Below, piece after piece: positions 56,984 to 64,000 of a stretch of DNA of 64,000 nucleotides. This DNA is from Janthinobacterium sp. UMAB-56 (GTDB lineage Bacteria; Pseudomonadota; Gammaproteobacteria; Burkholderiales; Burkholderiaceae_D), in contig NZ_LT607670.1 in the NCBI RefSeq assembly GCF_900095265.1, positions 174,439-238,438 of the forward strand, given 5' to 3'. A program made the position numbers and the translations under genes. Position 1 is the first letter of the stretch. Every line of letters begins with the position of its first letter. Under the pieces are notes generated by a model. That model was not told where the DNA came from. It searched no databases and saw only the letters and a list, made by a program, of their open reading frames with translations.

Positions 56984-58258
56984 ATGAAACTACCTCTCAA
57001 CATGCTGGCGCAGATGCGCGCAGCGACCCGTAACCTGATGGGCAGCGGTCCCGCCGCCGCCACCGAAGCGATCCAGCAGGCGCTGTCCGCCGCCGGCCTG
57101 ACGCAGCAGGCAGCAGCCGCGCAGCAGCAGCCCATGCGCGATATCAATCCCCCGCCCGCGCCTCCACCCGCCCCAGCGCAGGCCCGAGCCGAGCAGGCGC
57201 AAGCTGCCGCCGCGCCAGAAACGCCGGCCGCGCCGCCCACGCCCGCGCAGGCGGCGCAGGACTTCGCGCAGGATTTCATGGCGCGCCTGGGCGTGCCTGC
57301 AGGCCTGGGCCAGCACAACTTCGACATGCCCAGCTTCGAGCTGCCGAATTTTCATCCGCCCGGCTTCAGCGCGCCGGCCGCCACGCCGGCGGAGATGCCC
57401 GCTGGCGCGCAGTTCATCGACGGCGTGTACCGCAACCATGCGGGCACGCGCTCCTATAAACTGTATATCCCCGGCAGCTATCACGGCCAGGCCATGCCGC
57501 TGATCGTGATGCTGCACGGCTGCACGCAAAATCCCGACGATTTCGCCGCCGGCACGCAAATGAATGCGCTGGCCGAAGAAAAGGAGTGTTTTGTCGTCTA
57601 CCCGGCGCAGACGCAGGGTGCCAACAGTTCGCGCTGCTGGAACTGGTTCAATGCCATCGACCAGCAGCGCGACCAGGGCGAACCTTCGCTGATCGCCGGC
57701 ATCGCCCAGCAAGTCATCGACGAATACCCGGTGAATGAACGCGAAGTGTTCGTCGCCGGCCTGTCGGCAGGCGGCGCCATGGCCGTCATCGTCGGTACCC
57801 TGTACCCGGAATTGTTTGCCGCCGTCGGCGTGCACTCCGGCCTGCCCTTCGCTTCGGCACAGGACTTGCCGTCGGCGCTGGCAGCCATGAAGGGCGGCGC
57901 CATGCCCAATGCCCAGCGCAAGGCGCCGGCCGGCGGCGTGCCCATCATCGTCTTCCATGGCGACCGCGACACCACCGTCAACCCGCGCAATGGCGATGAA
58001 CTGATCGCCCAGGGCGTGCGCAGCCAGGCTGGCGGCAAGGCGGCCACGGCCGATTCCATCGACGGCAGCGTGCCGAATGGCCACCGCTACACGCGCACCA
58101 CGCACAGCCAGGCCGACGGCTCACCGCTGGGCGAGCACTGGGTCATCCACGGCGCCGGCCATGCCTGGTCTGGCGGCAGCGGCAGCGGCACTTATACGGA
58201 CGGAAAAGGTCCCGACGCCAGCCGCGAGATGCTGCGTTTCTTCAAGACCGTCAGCTGA
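56984..58258 (+). CDS. PHB depolymerase-family esterase
   Basis: A 424-aa alpha/beta hydrolase of the LpqC/PHB depolymerase family. The oxyanion block is VMLHGCTQ (175-182), the nucleophile is Ser261 in GLSAGG, the Asp lies in FHGDRDTTVNP and the His in IHGAGHAWSGG. No signal peptide is visible. The first 140 residues are helical then Pro/Ala-rich (about 50-95), an unusual N-terminal extension that could bind granules or partners. It may act on intracellular PHB or on an unrelated ester. Its stop overlaps the 3' end of the convergent HD-GYP gene by 8 bp. Confidence 0.88.
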   Translation: MKLPLNMLAQMRAATRNLMGSGPAAATEAIQQALSAAGLTQQAAAAQQQPMRDINPPPAPPPAPAQARAEQAQAAAAPETPAAPPTPAQAAQDFAQDFMARLGVPAGLGQHNFDMPSFELPNFHPPGFSAPAATPAEMPAGAQFIDGVYRNHAGTRSYKLYIPGSYHGQAMPLIVMLHGCTQNPDDFAAGTQMNALAEEKECFVVYPAQTQGANSSRCWNWFNAIDQQRDQGEPSLIAGIAQQVIDEYPVNEREVFVAGLSAGGAMAVIVGTLYPELFAAVGVHSGLPFASAQDLPSALAAMKGGAMPNAQRKAPAGGVPIIVFHGDRDTTVNPRNGDELIAQGVRSQAGGKAATADSIDGSVPNGHRYTRTTHSQADGSPLGEHWVIHGAGHAWSGGSGSGTYTDGKGPDASREMLRFFKTVS

Positions 58259-59402
58259 TGTTTTCGGTGTATGGCGCGATCTGCCGCTGCTTGTCGGCGA
58301 TCTCGCACACGCCATCGGCATAGCGGTTGGAGATGGCGATGAACTGGTCCTGGATCTGCAGGAAGGCATCGACGATCTCGGCGTCGAAATGCGAACCGCG
58401 CCCCTCGACGATGATCTGCACGGCCTGCGCATGGTCCATGCCCTGCTTGTAGATGCGCCGGCTGATCAGGGCGTCATAGACGTCGGCCAAGGCCATCAGG
58501 CGTGCTGAAATCGGGATGGCTTCGCCAGCCAGGCCTTGCGGGTAGCCACTGCCATCCCATTTTTCATGGTGGCTGTAGGCGATCTCCTTGGCGTACTTGA
58601 GGAAATCGACTTCGATGCCCAGTTCGTGCTCGGCCGCCAGAATGGCGTCGCGTCCCAGGGTGGTGTGCGTCTTCATGATCGCCATTTCATGCGGCTCGAA
58701 ACGTCCCGGCTTGAGCAGGATGTGATCGGGAATGCCCACCTTGCCGATATCGTGCAACGGCGCCGTCTTGAACAGCAGTTCGATATTCTTGTCCGTCAAA
58801 AAATCGCGGAAACGCGGCAGGCAACGCACTTCTTCGGCCAGCGCTTTCAGATAATGCGAGGTGCGGCGGATATGATTGCCCGTCTCGCTGTCGCGCGTCT
58901 CGGCCAGTGAAGCCATGGCATGGATGGTGACGTCCTGCAGCGCCGCCACTTCCTGCACGCGGCGCTCCACTTCCGTTTCCAGGTAATGATTCTGGTCACG
59001 CAAAAAATCCTGCATCTGTTTCATCGCCAGCTGCGTCTTGATGCGCGCCAGCACGATGGGCGCTGAAATCGGCTTGGTGATGTAATCGACGGCGCCCAGG
59101 GCCAGGCCCAGCTGCTCGTCGGCCACTTCGCTCATGGCGGTAACAAAAATCACGGGTATGCCGGCCGTGGCGGGATCGGCCTTCAGCGCACGGCACACAT
59201 CGTAGCCGCTCATGCCCGGCATCATGATGTCGAGCAGGATCAGGTCGGGCTGATCGCTGCCGGCGGAAATCTTCAGGGCACGTTCGCCATTGACGGCGAT
59301 CTTGGTGCGGTAATCGTCTTCCAGCACTGCGCGCAGCAGGTCGATATTGTCTGGCGTGTCGTCGACCACCAGGATGGTTGGCTTGCTTGCCTGCGCTCTC
59401 AT
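58251..59402 (-). CDS. Response regulator with HD-GYP c-di-GMP phosphodiesterase domain
   Basis: A 383-aa RpfG-like protein. The receiver domain (about 8-125) has phosphoacceptor Asp58 (ILLDIMMPG) and Lys110. A coiled linker (about 130-155) leads to the HD-GYP domain (about 157-350). Metal ligands include His217-Asp218 (PLHDIGKVGIPDHIL) and SHHEKWDGSGYP, with GYP at 286-288. The full motif set predicts an active phosphodiesterase. It starts 31 bp after the hybrid kinase gene on the same strand, so it is the likely output of that kinase. Confidence 0.93.
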   Translation of the reverse strand: MRAQASKPTILVVDDTPDNIDLLRAVLEDDYRTKIAVNGERALKISAGSDQPDLILLDIMMPGMSGYDVCRALKADPATAGIPVIFVTAMSEVADEQLGLALGAVDYITKPISAPIVLARIKTQLAMKQMQDFLRDQNHYLETEVERRVQEVAALQDVTIHAMASLAETRDSETGNHIRRTSHYLKALAEEVRCLPRFRDFLTDKNIELLFKTAPLHDIGKVGIPDHILLKPGRFEPHEMAIMKTHTTLGRDAILAAEHELGIEVDFLKYAKEIAYSHHEKWDGSGYPQGLAGEAIPISARLMALADVYDALISRRIYKQGMDHAQAVQIIVEGRGSHFDAEIVDAFLQIQDQFIAISNRYADGVCEIADKQRQIAPYTENIS

Positions 59403-59433
59403 GCCCGTCCTTCGCTCTGCATAGTTATCCTTG

Positions 59434-62400
59434 TCACAGTGTCAGCTCCAGCGCATCGGCCACCTCGCCAAGCTGCGCCAGCGCACCTTCGAAATCGTAT
59501 TGTCCCAGCATGCGCTTCAACTGGCGCGCGTGTTCCGCCTGCCCGGCCGCGACCAGCACGGGGCCGATGCCGTCCAGGTGCTTGACGGCCTGCGCATCAT
59601 CCTGTTGCAGCAACTGCGACAATTCGCGCAAGCCCGCTTCCAGGTGCGCCCGGTCCACCGGCGCCACGTGCGCCACCGCCGCGCCGCCCGCCTCGGCCAC
59701 ATTGCCGCGCGACTGCATGGCCAGCACGATCTTCGGCACCAGTTCGTCGAGCGCCAGCGTGCAGGCGGCCAATGCCTGCGGCAAGCCATCGTGCGAGCCC
59801 AGGCTGAGCAAGTGCTCGACCCGCGCGGCGCTGTCGGCCAGGCCGCCGGCGCCGATATTGCCGGCCAGGCCCTTCAGGGTATGCGCTTCGCGGATCGCCG
59901 TCTCGAGCTGGTTGTTCTCGATGGCGGCAACGATGCGCTGCATGGCATCGAACTGGGTTTCCACAAAACGGTCCAGCAATTTTCGCATCAAGGCGGCATT
60001 GCCGCCCACGCGGCGCATGGCTTCCGCCATTTTCAGGCCGGCGATCACGGGCAGCTCCGCTTCCGGCTGCGCCACCATCGCCGTCATTTCCTGCGGCGCG
60101 GCTGGCGCGATCCAGCGCGCCAGGGTACCGAACAGCTGCGCCACGTCGATGGGCTTGGCGATGAAATCGTTCATGCCGGCGTCCAGGCATTTTTCCTTGT
60201 CGCCCACCATGGCATTGGCCGTCATGGCGATCACGGGCAAATTCGAATAACGGGGGTCCTGGCGCAATTTTCGCGTCGCCTGGTAACCATCCATCACGGG
60301 CATCTGGCAATCCATCAGCACGCCGTCATAGGCGTTTTCCTCGATCTTGGCCAGCGCGATGGCCCCATTGCCCGCGATGTCGACGCGGATGCCGGCGTCG
60401 TTGAGAATATGCTGCGCCACTTCCTGATTCACTTCGTTATCCTCCACCAGCAGCAGCCAGGCGCCGCGCAGGGCGCGCTCGTCGTCGCGGTAGCTGCTCT
60501 GGCGCTGCGTCTTGCGGCTCTGCCCCGTCACGCCGCCAAACACGAACGATATCTGGTCGAGCAGGGTCGAGGCGCTGACCGGCTTGTTCAATACGCCGTC
60601 AAGCGGCAACTCGCGCTGGCGCGCCGCCTCCAGCAGCGCTTCGCGATGGAAGGCCGTGACCATGATGCAGGCCGGCGTCGCAGCGATGCCGGCGGCATCG
60701 GCACGGATGCCGGCCAGGGTATCGAGGCCGTTCATGCCCGGCATTTTCCAATCCATCAGCACCAGCCCGTACGGACGCCCCTCGGCGCGCGCCTGCGCCA
60801 CGGCACCGATGGCCAGCACGCCGCCAAACACGGCACGCGCCTCGAAACCAAGCGCCGTCAGCATGCTGACGAAGATTTCACGCGCGCTGGGGTTGTCGTC
60901 GACCACCAGCACGCGCAGGCCCTGGAACTGCCGTGGTACTGGCAGATTGTCGCGCGGCACGGCGGCCAGGCCGAAGCGGGCCGTGAAGAAAAAGGTGCTG
61001 CCCACACCCGCTTCGCTGACCAGGTCGATCTCGCCTTCCATCATTTCCACCAGGCGCTTGCTGATGGTCAGCCCCAGGCCCGTGCCGCCATGGTGGCGCG
61101 TGGTCGAGGTGTCGGCCTGGGTAAAGGCCTGGAACAATTTGCTGCGCTGGGGTGGCGTCAGGCCGATGCCCGTGTCGCGCACGTCCACGCGCAAGACAGC
61201 CGCATGTTCTTCCAGCTGCTGCAGGCGGATGCTGACAACGATCTCGCCCTTGTCGGTAAACTTGATCGCGTTGTTGGTCAGGTTGATCAGCACCTGGCCC
61301 AGGCGCAGCGGGTCGCCCTGCAATGCATTCGGCACGTCGGGGGCGATGTCGAACAGCAGCTCCAGCCCCTTGTCCTGGGCCCGCATCACCGACAGATCGG
61401 CGATCTGCGCCAGCACGTCTTCGAGGAAAAAATCGACTTTTTCAAAGGCCATCTTGCCCGCCTCGATCTTCGAGAAATCGAGGATGTCGTCGATGATGGC
61501 CAGCAGGTTCTTCGAAGCAGATTCCACCTTCTCCAGGTAGTTGCGCTGGTTCGACGTGAGTTCCGTCTGCAGCGCCAGGTGGGTCATGCCAATGATGCCA
61601 TTCATCGGCGTGCGGATTTCGTGCGACATATTGGCCAGGAAGTCCGACTTCATCTTGGTCGCATCCTCGGCCACTTCGACGGCGTGGCGCAAGTCCTGCT
61701 CGACGGCCAGGCTGGTGCTCATGTCCTTGAGCGCCTGCAGCAATTCTCCCGTCTCGTCGCGCGACGTCACTTCGATGACGGAACTTAAGTCGCCATTGGC
61801 CACGCGCGTGGCGATCGCCACCGCCTCGCCCAGCGGGCGCGTGATCGAGCGCGCCGACCAGGCAAAGGCGAGGCCCGTCAGCAAGGCTGCCAGGCCGATG
61901 CCGCCCATCAGCAGCAGCGAAGTATCGATGTCGTTGCGTATCCTGGCGGCGCTGTCGCTGATCAGCTGCTGCTGCAGGTCGTCGAGCTGGCCCACGTACA
62001 GCAGCACTTTTTCCAGCACAGGCAAGGTCTGCGTCTGCATGGCCTGCTCGGCGCGGGCATGCTCGCCGCGCTCGACCAGTTCGAACATCGTCTTGAGCGA
62101 AATATAGTAGTCGGCGCGAGCCAGGTGCATCTGTTCCAGCAGGCGCCGTTCCTCGGGCCGCGCATCGAGACCGTCGAGGATGCGCACCTGCTCGTCGATG
62201 CCTTGTTTGATCGCTTCCAGGCGCGCCTGATTCGCCTGGCGCAGCGCCAGATTGTGCTGGTTCGGCAGGTTACCGATACGCGTGGCTGCCTCGCGCGCCA
62301 GCCCATGGATCTTGCTGGTGGCCTTGGCGGCGACCCAGTCGCGTTGCAGGATATCGTCGGTCTCGGCGCGGATGGCATAGATGCGGCTGCCAGACAAAAC

Positions 62401-62481
62401 GATGACGACCAGCATCAGCACGATCAAAATGGCATAACCGGCATTGATGCGCACGCCGATACTGATATCCCTGAAGCGCAT
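59434..62481 (-). CDS. Hybrid sensor histidine kinase with two receivers and HPt
   Basis: A 1015-aa membrane kinase. TM1 is at about 12-31, a four-helix-bundle periplasmic sensor at about 32-186, TM2 at about 187-209, HAMP at about 210-260, HisKA with phosphoacceptor His287 (NMSHEIRTPMNGI), HATPase at about 390-505, REC1 with Asp577 (LVLMDWKMPG), REC2 with Asp724 (VLMDCQMPVMDG) and HPt with His867 (REAHTLKGLAGN). A tail of about 90 residues follows. This gives a full His-Asp-His relay that could end on the HD-GYP receiver downstream. No periplasmic ligand can be named. Confidence 0.93.
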   Translation of the reverse strand: MRFRDISIGVRINAGYAILIVLMLVVIVLSGSRIYAIRAETDDILQRDWVAAKATSKIHGLAREAATRIGNLPNQHNLALRQANQARLEAIKQGIDEQVRILDGLDARPEERRLLEQMHLARADYYISLKTMFELVERGEHARAEQAMQTQTLPVLEKVLLYVGQLDDLQQQLISDSAARIRNDIDTSLLLMGGIGLAALLTGLAFAWSARSITRPLGEAVAIATRVANGDLSSVIEVTSRDETGELLQALKDMSTSLAVEQDLRHAVEVAEDATKMKSDFLANMSHEIRTPMNGIIGMTHLALQTELTSNQRNYLEKVESASKNLLAIIDDILDFSKIEAGKMAFEKVDFFLEDVLAQIADLSVMRAQDKGLELLFDIAPDVPNALQGDPLRLGQVLINLTNNAIKFTDKGEIVVSIRLQQLEEHAAVLRVDVRDTGIGLTPPQRSKLFQAFTQADTSTTRHHGGTGLGLTISKRLVEMMEGEIDLVSEAGVGSTFFFTARFGLAAVPRDNLPVPRQFQGLRVLVVDDNPSAREIFVSMLTALGFEARAVFGGVLAIGAVAQARAEGRPYGLVLMDWKMPGMNGLDTLAGIRADAAGIAATPACIMVTAFHREALLEAARQRELPLDGVLNKPVSASTLLDQISFVFGGVTGQSRKTQRQSSYRDDERALRGAWLLLVEDNEVNQEVAQHILNDAGIRVDIAGNGAIALAKIEENAYDGVLMDCQMPVMDGYQATRKLRQDPRYSNLPVIAMTANAMVGDKEKCLDAGMNDFIAKPIDVAQLFGTLARWIAPAAPQEMTAMVAQPEAELPVIAGLKMAEAMRRVGGNAALMRKLLDRFVETQFDAMQRIVAAIENNQLETAIREAHTLKGLAGNIGAGGLADSAARVEHLLSLGSHDGLPQALAACTLALDELVPKIVLAMQSRGNVAEAGGAAVAHVAPVDRAHLEAGLRELSQLLQQDDAQAVKHLDGIGPVLVAAGQAEHARQLKRMLGQYDFEGALAQLGEVADALELTL

Positions 62482-62575
62482 TACTTTCCTATAAGAAATT
62501 CTTGAAAATCGAAGTCTGAACGTATTCCCCTATAAAATGCAAGGTCTTTTGCAAAGGAAAAGCGCGCCGATACGC

Positions 62576-62773
62576 TTATCTGAGCGGTTTTGCCGCCGGG
62601 GACGTCAAGGCGGCGATGCGCTCTTGCAGGCAGGCGGGACACCAGCAACCCACGGCGGCGCTGCCGGGCACGGGAACGGCCGGCGGCAGGGCCACGCACC
62701 AGCACGGTTGCTTGGCGTCCGGATCGAGTTGGCCACACTGTAAGATGGCGCCGCACAGGCTGCATACGCTCAT
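62576..62773 (-). CDS. Cysteine-rich CWC-family protein
   Basis: A 65-aa protein matching the Cys-rich CWC family: Cys4, Cys7, Cys13, the CWC at 24-26, another CWC at 43-45 and Cys48, with ACLQERIAAL after them. Such spacing suggests a zinc- or iron-sulfur-binding fold. Function unknown. Another frame covers the same bases (62481-62804) but is Arg-rich and lacks family features. It lies upstream of the hybrid kinase gene on the same strand, 94 bp away. Confidence 0.75.
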   Translation of the reverse strand: MSVCSLCGAILQCGQLDPDAKQPCWCVALPPAVPVPGSAAVGCWCPACLQERIAALTSPAAKPLR

Positions 62774-62910
62774 GGCTGTGTTTGAATTGGCAAGTGTGTG
62801 TCATGCTGCGCCAGGATGCGACGCAGATGTAACTGGCAGTAAAAGGGCTGGCGGGGGGACATATCGGGCCAGACTATAGGATCATCAGGGAAAATACAAC
62901 AAGATCGCCC

Positions 62911-62916
62911 TATAAT
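62911..62916 (+). promoter_or_regulatory. Candidate -10 of the argB promoter
   Basis: A perfect TATAAT hexamer, 58 bp before the argB ATG. No convincing -35 hexamer at the right distance. The surrounding bases are AT-rich. Confidence 0.45.
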
Positions 62917-62974
62917 GCCTCCAAGATTTTCTTCTTCCCTGTAAAATCGCACAAATCTATTTTCCGGACTCGCC

Positions 62975-63898
62975 ATGAATCAACTAGCTAACTTGAACCT
63001 GGACATGAATGACGACTTGACGGCGGTGTCGCCGCAAATCAAGGCGCAGATTCTGGCCGAGGCCCTACCCTACATCCGCAATTTCCATGGCAAGACCATC
63101 GTCATCAAGTACGGTGGCAATGCCATGACGGACGAACGCCTGAAGCACGGCTTCGCGCGCGACGTCATCCTGCTCAAGCTGGTCGGCATGAACCCGGTCG
63201 TGGTGCACGGCGGCGGACCGCAGATCGACAATGCGCTGAAAAAAATCGGCAAGCAAGGCACCTTCGTGCAAGGCATGCGCATCACCGATGAAGAAACCAT
63301 GGAAGTGGTGGAGTGGGTGCTGGGCGGCGAAGTGCAGCAGGATATCGTCATGCTGATCAACCATTACGGCGGCCAGGCTGTGGGCCTGACGGGCAAGGAT
63401 GGCGGCTTGATCCGCGCGCGCAAAATGCAGATGCCGGACCGCGAACATCCGGGCGAATTCCTCGACATCGGCTTTGTCGGCGAGATCGACGCGATCAACC
63501 CGGCCGTCGTCAAGGCGCTGCAGGACGACGCCTTCATCCCCATCATTTCGCCCATCGGTTTCGGCCAGGATGGCCAGGCCTACAACATCAACGCCGATGT
63601 CGTGGCTGGCAAGATCGCGGAAATCCTGAAAGCGGAAAAGCTGATCATGATGACCAACATCGCCGGCGTTCAGGACAAGCAGGGCAACCTGGTGACCGAC
63701 CTGTCGGCGCGCGAAATCGACGAGATGTTCGCCGATGGCACGATCTCGGGCGGCATGCTGCCGAAGATCTCGTCCGCGCTCGACGCCGCCAAGTCCGGTG
63801 TCAACACGGTGCACATCATCGATGGCCGCATCGAACACTCATTATTGCTGGAAGTGTTGACCGAGCAGGCTTTTGGTACTATGATCCGTTCGCACTAA
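62975..63898 (+). CDS. argB: Acetylglutamate kinase
   Basis: A 307-aa amino-acid kinase that phosphorylates N-acetylglutamate, the second step of arginine synthesis. The ATP/phosphate loop [11 protein letters not shown] is near residue 41, [17 protein letters not shown] near 76-92 and [20 protein letters not shown] near 253-272. The N-terminal 30-residue helix suggests the hexameric, arginine-inhibited form. It is followed by a terminator and a tRNA gene. Confidence 0.96.
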   Translation: MNQLANLNLDMNDDLTAVSPQIKAQILAEALPYIRNFHGKTIVIKYGGNAMTDERLKHGFARDVILLKLVGMNPVVVHGGGPQIDNALKKIGKQGTFVQGMRITDEETMEVVEWVLGGEVQQDIVMLINHYGGQAVGLTGKDGGLIRARKMQMPDREHPGEFLDIGFVGEIDAINPAVVKALQDDAFIPIISPIGFGQDGQAYNINADVVAGKIAEILKAEKLIMMTNIAGVQDKQGNLVTDLSAREIDEMFADGTISGGMLPKISSALDAAKSGVNTVHIIDGRIEHSLLLEVLTEQAFGTMIRSH

Positions 63899-63906
63899 AA
63901 AATAAT

Positions 63907-63936
63907 TCGGCGCAATTCACCCAGCGCCGATTTTTT
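63907..63936 (+). terminator. Intrinsic terminator after argB
   Basis: TCGGCGC (63907-63913) pairs with GCGCCGA (63924-63930), followed by six Ts. It separates argB from the tRNA gene. Confidence 0.88.
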
Positions 63937-63938
63937 AT

Positions 63939-64000
<62 letters not shown>

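Noticed and set aside
59431..61788. 785-aa plus-strand open frame opposite the hybrid kinase
   Set aside because: It is the complement of the kinase coding sequence, with a shadow composition (His, Arg, Gln, Ala) and no motif.
62481..62804. 107-aa minus-strand frame overlapping the CWC gene
   Set aside because: Arg-rich with no motif, while the overlapping frame 62576-62773 has the CWC cysteine pattern.

Overview
The window is GC-rich chromosomal DNA that fits a betaproteobacterium of the Oxalobacteraceae (Janthinobacterium/Massilia type). The placement rests on gene content: a phaA/phaB/phasin locus, minCDE, hemA-prfA-prmC, gshA of the gamma-proteobacterial type, an ABC-transporter/CoA-ligase cluster common in Burkholderiales, and two copies of a short element bounded by GGGGTCAGACCC inverted repeats. 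It is an inference; no rRNA gene is present. I see no prophage, insertion sequence, integron, CRISPR array or plasmid gene. The DNA is core and near-core chromosome, with two decayed genes.

Layout. 1-4.4 kb: end of a C-terminal processing protease, a long FabH-like ketosynthase, a YbaL-type antiporter. 4.4-12 kb: 2,4-dienoyl-CoA reductase, small unknown proteins, proline iminopeptidase, a divergent Lrp/LysE pair and a secreted unknown. 12-16.4 kb: phaA-phaB, phasin, then metR beside an eroded metE pseudogene that still has its MetR box and terminator. 16.5-18.4 kb: minCDE. 19-26.6 kb: orphan response regulator, hemA-prfA-dsbB-prmC, gshA and an acetylpolyamine amidohydrolase-like deacetylase. 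26.7-31.3 kb: a LytTR two-component system, ohr, a coupled elaA/Dph6-like pair and an FKBP lipoprotein. 31.4-37.7 kb: kup, rarD, ettA, an outer-membrane barrel and a sparse region with a PmrA-like box. 37.9-44.4 kb: diguanylate cyclase, DUF2520, DUF924, a coupled aminopeptidase P/small ORF/MgtC run and a Crp-family regulator.

44.5-53.3 kb is one long operon: acyl-CoA synthetase, LivG, LivH, LivM, substrate-binding protein, LivF, a broken MmcQ/YjbR gene, and a PaaK-like ligase. It looks like an import-and-CoA-activation module for an organic acid. 53.4-56.2 kb: HGPRT, nitronate monooxygenase, an MBL hydrolase and a DUF1289 protein. 56.4-58.3 kb: a ribbon-helix-helix regulator with a candidate operator, upstream of a PHB-depolymerase-type esterase. 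58.3-62.5 kb: a hybrid kinase/HD-GYP operon on the minus strand. The window ends with a small Cys-rich protein, argB and the 5' part of a tRNA-Thr(GGU).

Themes linking the genes are carbon storage (phaA, phaB, phaP, the esterase), c-di-GMP signalling (GGDEF cyclase, HD-GYP protein), thiol and redox functions (gshA, dsbB, ohr) and acyl-CoA metabolism (fadH, the FabH-like enzyme, two CoA ligases). The best-supported new observation is the reduction of metE from a roughly 760-codon gene to about 340 bp in three reading frames, between an intact MetR site and a terminator.
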